From Acidimicrobiia bacterium (GTDB lineage: Bacteria; Actinomycetota; Acidimicrobiia; Acidimicrobiales; AC-14): 5,269 nucleotides of DNA. The notes under the pieces were generated by a model. The model was not told the DNA's origin. It made no database searches and saw nothing but the letters and a program-made list of their open reading frames with translations. Made by a program: the position numbers and the translations under genes. The stretch spans positions 1 through 5,269 of the forward strand of contig JAFAUA010000108.1 in assembly GCA_019243595.1 (NCBI GenBank), written 5' to 3'. Within the stretch, counting starts at the first letter, position 1; every line of letters starts with the position of its first letter. This document shows, piece by piece, positions 5,157-5,269 of this stretch.

Positions 5157-5269
5157 CCGGGCTGGACGGGGGTCGGACCCCCGCGGATCGAACCGTCGGG
5201 CATGACGTCGGCCTCGGACTTGCCCCAAACCGGAGAGTCGCCCGCGGTCTCGACGTTGAAGCCGTAGTC
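5153..5269 (-). CDS. C-terminal end of an unrecognised protein
   Basis: The minus strand is open from the right edge to a TAA at 5155-5153, giving the last 38 residues. They include YGFNVETAGDSPVWGK, then DVMPDGSIRGG and a Pro-rich end PTPVQPG. Codons show the strong G/C third-position bias of real genes here. No family was recognised from this fragment. The stop overlaps the TAG of the convergent zinc-ribbon gene, in the same way as at 1496-1499. Confidence 0.6.
   Translation of the reverse strand, partial: DYGFNVETAGDSPVWGKSEADVMPDGSIRGGPTPVQPG
5167..5183. terminator. GC hairpin just after the operon end: possible terminator
   Basis: CGGGGGT (5167-5173) pairs perfectly with ACCCCCG (5177-5183) around a 3-nt loop. 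It begins 11 bp after the last stop of the rightward operon and lies within the coding end of the opposite gene. There is no T-tract, so an intrinsic terminator of the usual kind is not shown. Some high-GC bacteria are thought to use such hairpins without T-tracts. Confidence 0.3.

Noticed and set aside
4957..5205. Arg/Ser-rich extension of the zinc-ribbon frame, resembling a eukaryotic SR protein
   Set aside because: It is an out-of-frame reading of the Lys/Ala/Pro repeats, uses many rare AGA codons and overlaps the opposite gene by more than 50 bp.

Overview
The window is high-GC DNA with GTG starts, a strong G/C bias at third codon positions, few Shine-Dalgarno sequences and very tight gene packing. 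Together with the protein types (a mycobacterial-type LigC ligase, an actinobacterial HhH-PHP protein and an MmyB-like regulator) this points to an actinobacterium, perhaps of the Acidimicrobiia. The lineage is an inference from protein style, because there is no rRNA gene here. No tRNA, IS element, CRISPR array or origin was seen.

Left part (1-1499): the start of an MmyB-like helix-turn-helix regulator runs leftward off the window. It is divergent from a rightward pair made of a small SnoaL/NTF2-like protein and a TIM-barrel protein of the sugar phosphate isomerase/epimerase family. The 110-bp divergent region carries GGTAA/TTACC half-sites in inverted pairs (candidate operators). It also has a separate 8-bp inverted repeat that reaches into the SnoaL ribosome binding site.

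Middle (1496-1987): a leftward YfcE-type metallophosphoesterase converges on the isomerase gene with overlapping stop codons. It diverges from the next operon, with only 19 bp between the two start codons.

Right part (2007-5156): a compact rightward operon of four genes with gaps of 6, 1 and 0 bp. It encodes (i) a polymerase-X-like HhH domain joined directly to a PHP phosphoesterase, (ii) the ATP-dependent DNA ligase LigC, (iii) an SDR oxidoreductase, and (iv) a small zinc-ribbon protein with a Lys/Ala/Pro-rich repetitive tail. The zinc ribbon and the tail of (iv) lie in different frames, which implies a -1 frameshift or a missing base near a run of five C. The first two genes look like an end-processing plus ligation DNA-repair pair. 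The zinc-ribbon protein could be a nucleic-acid-binding accessory factor, which would be new; the place of the SDR is unclear. The operon again ends in a convergent stop-codon overlap, with an unrecognised leftward gene whose last 38 codons fill the right edge.
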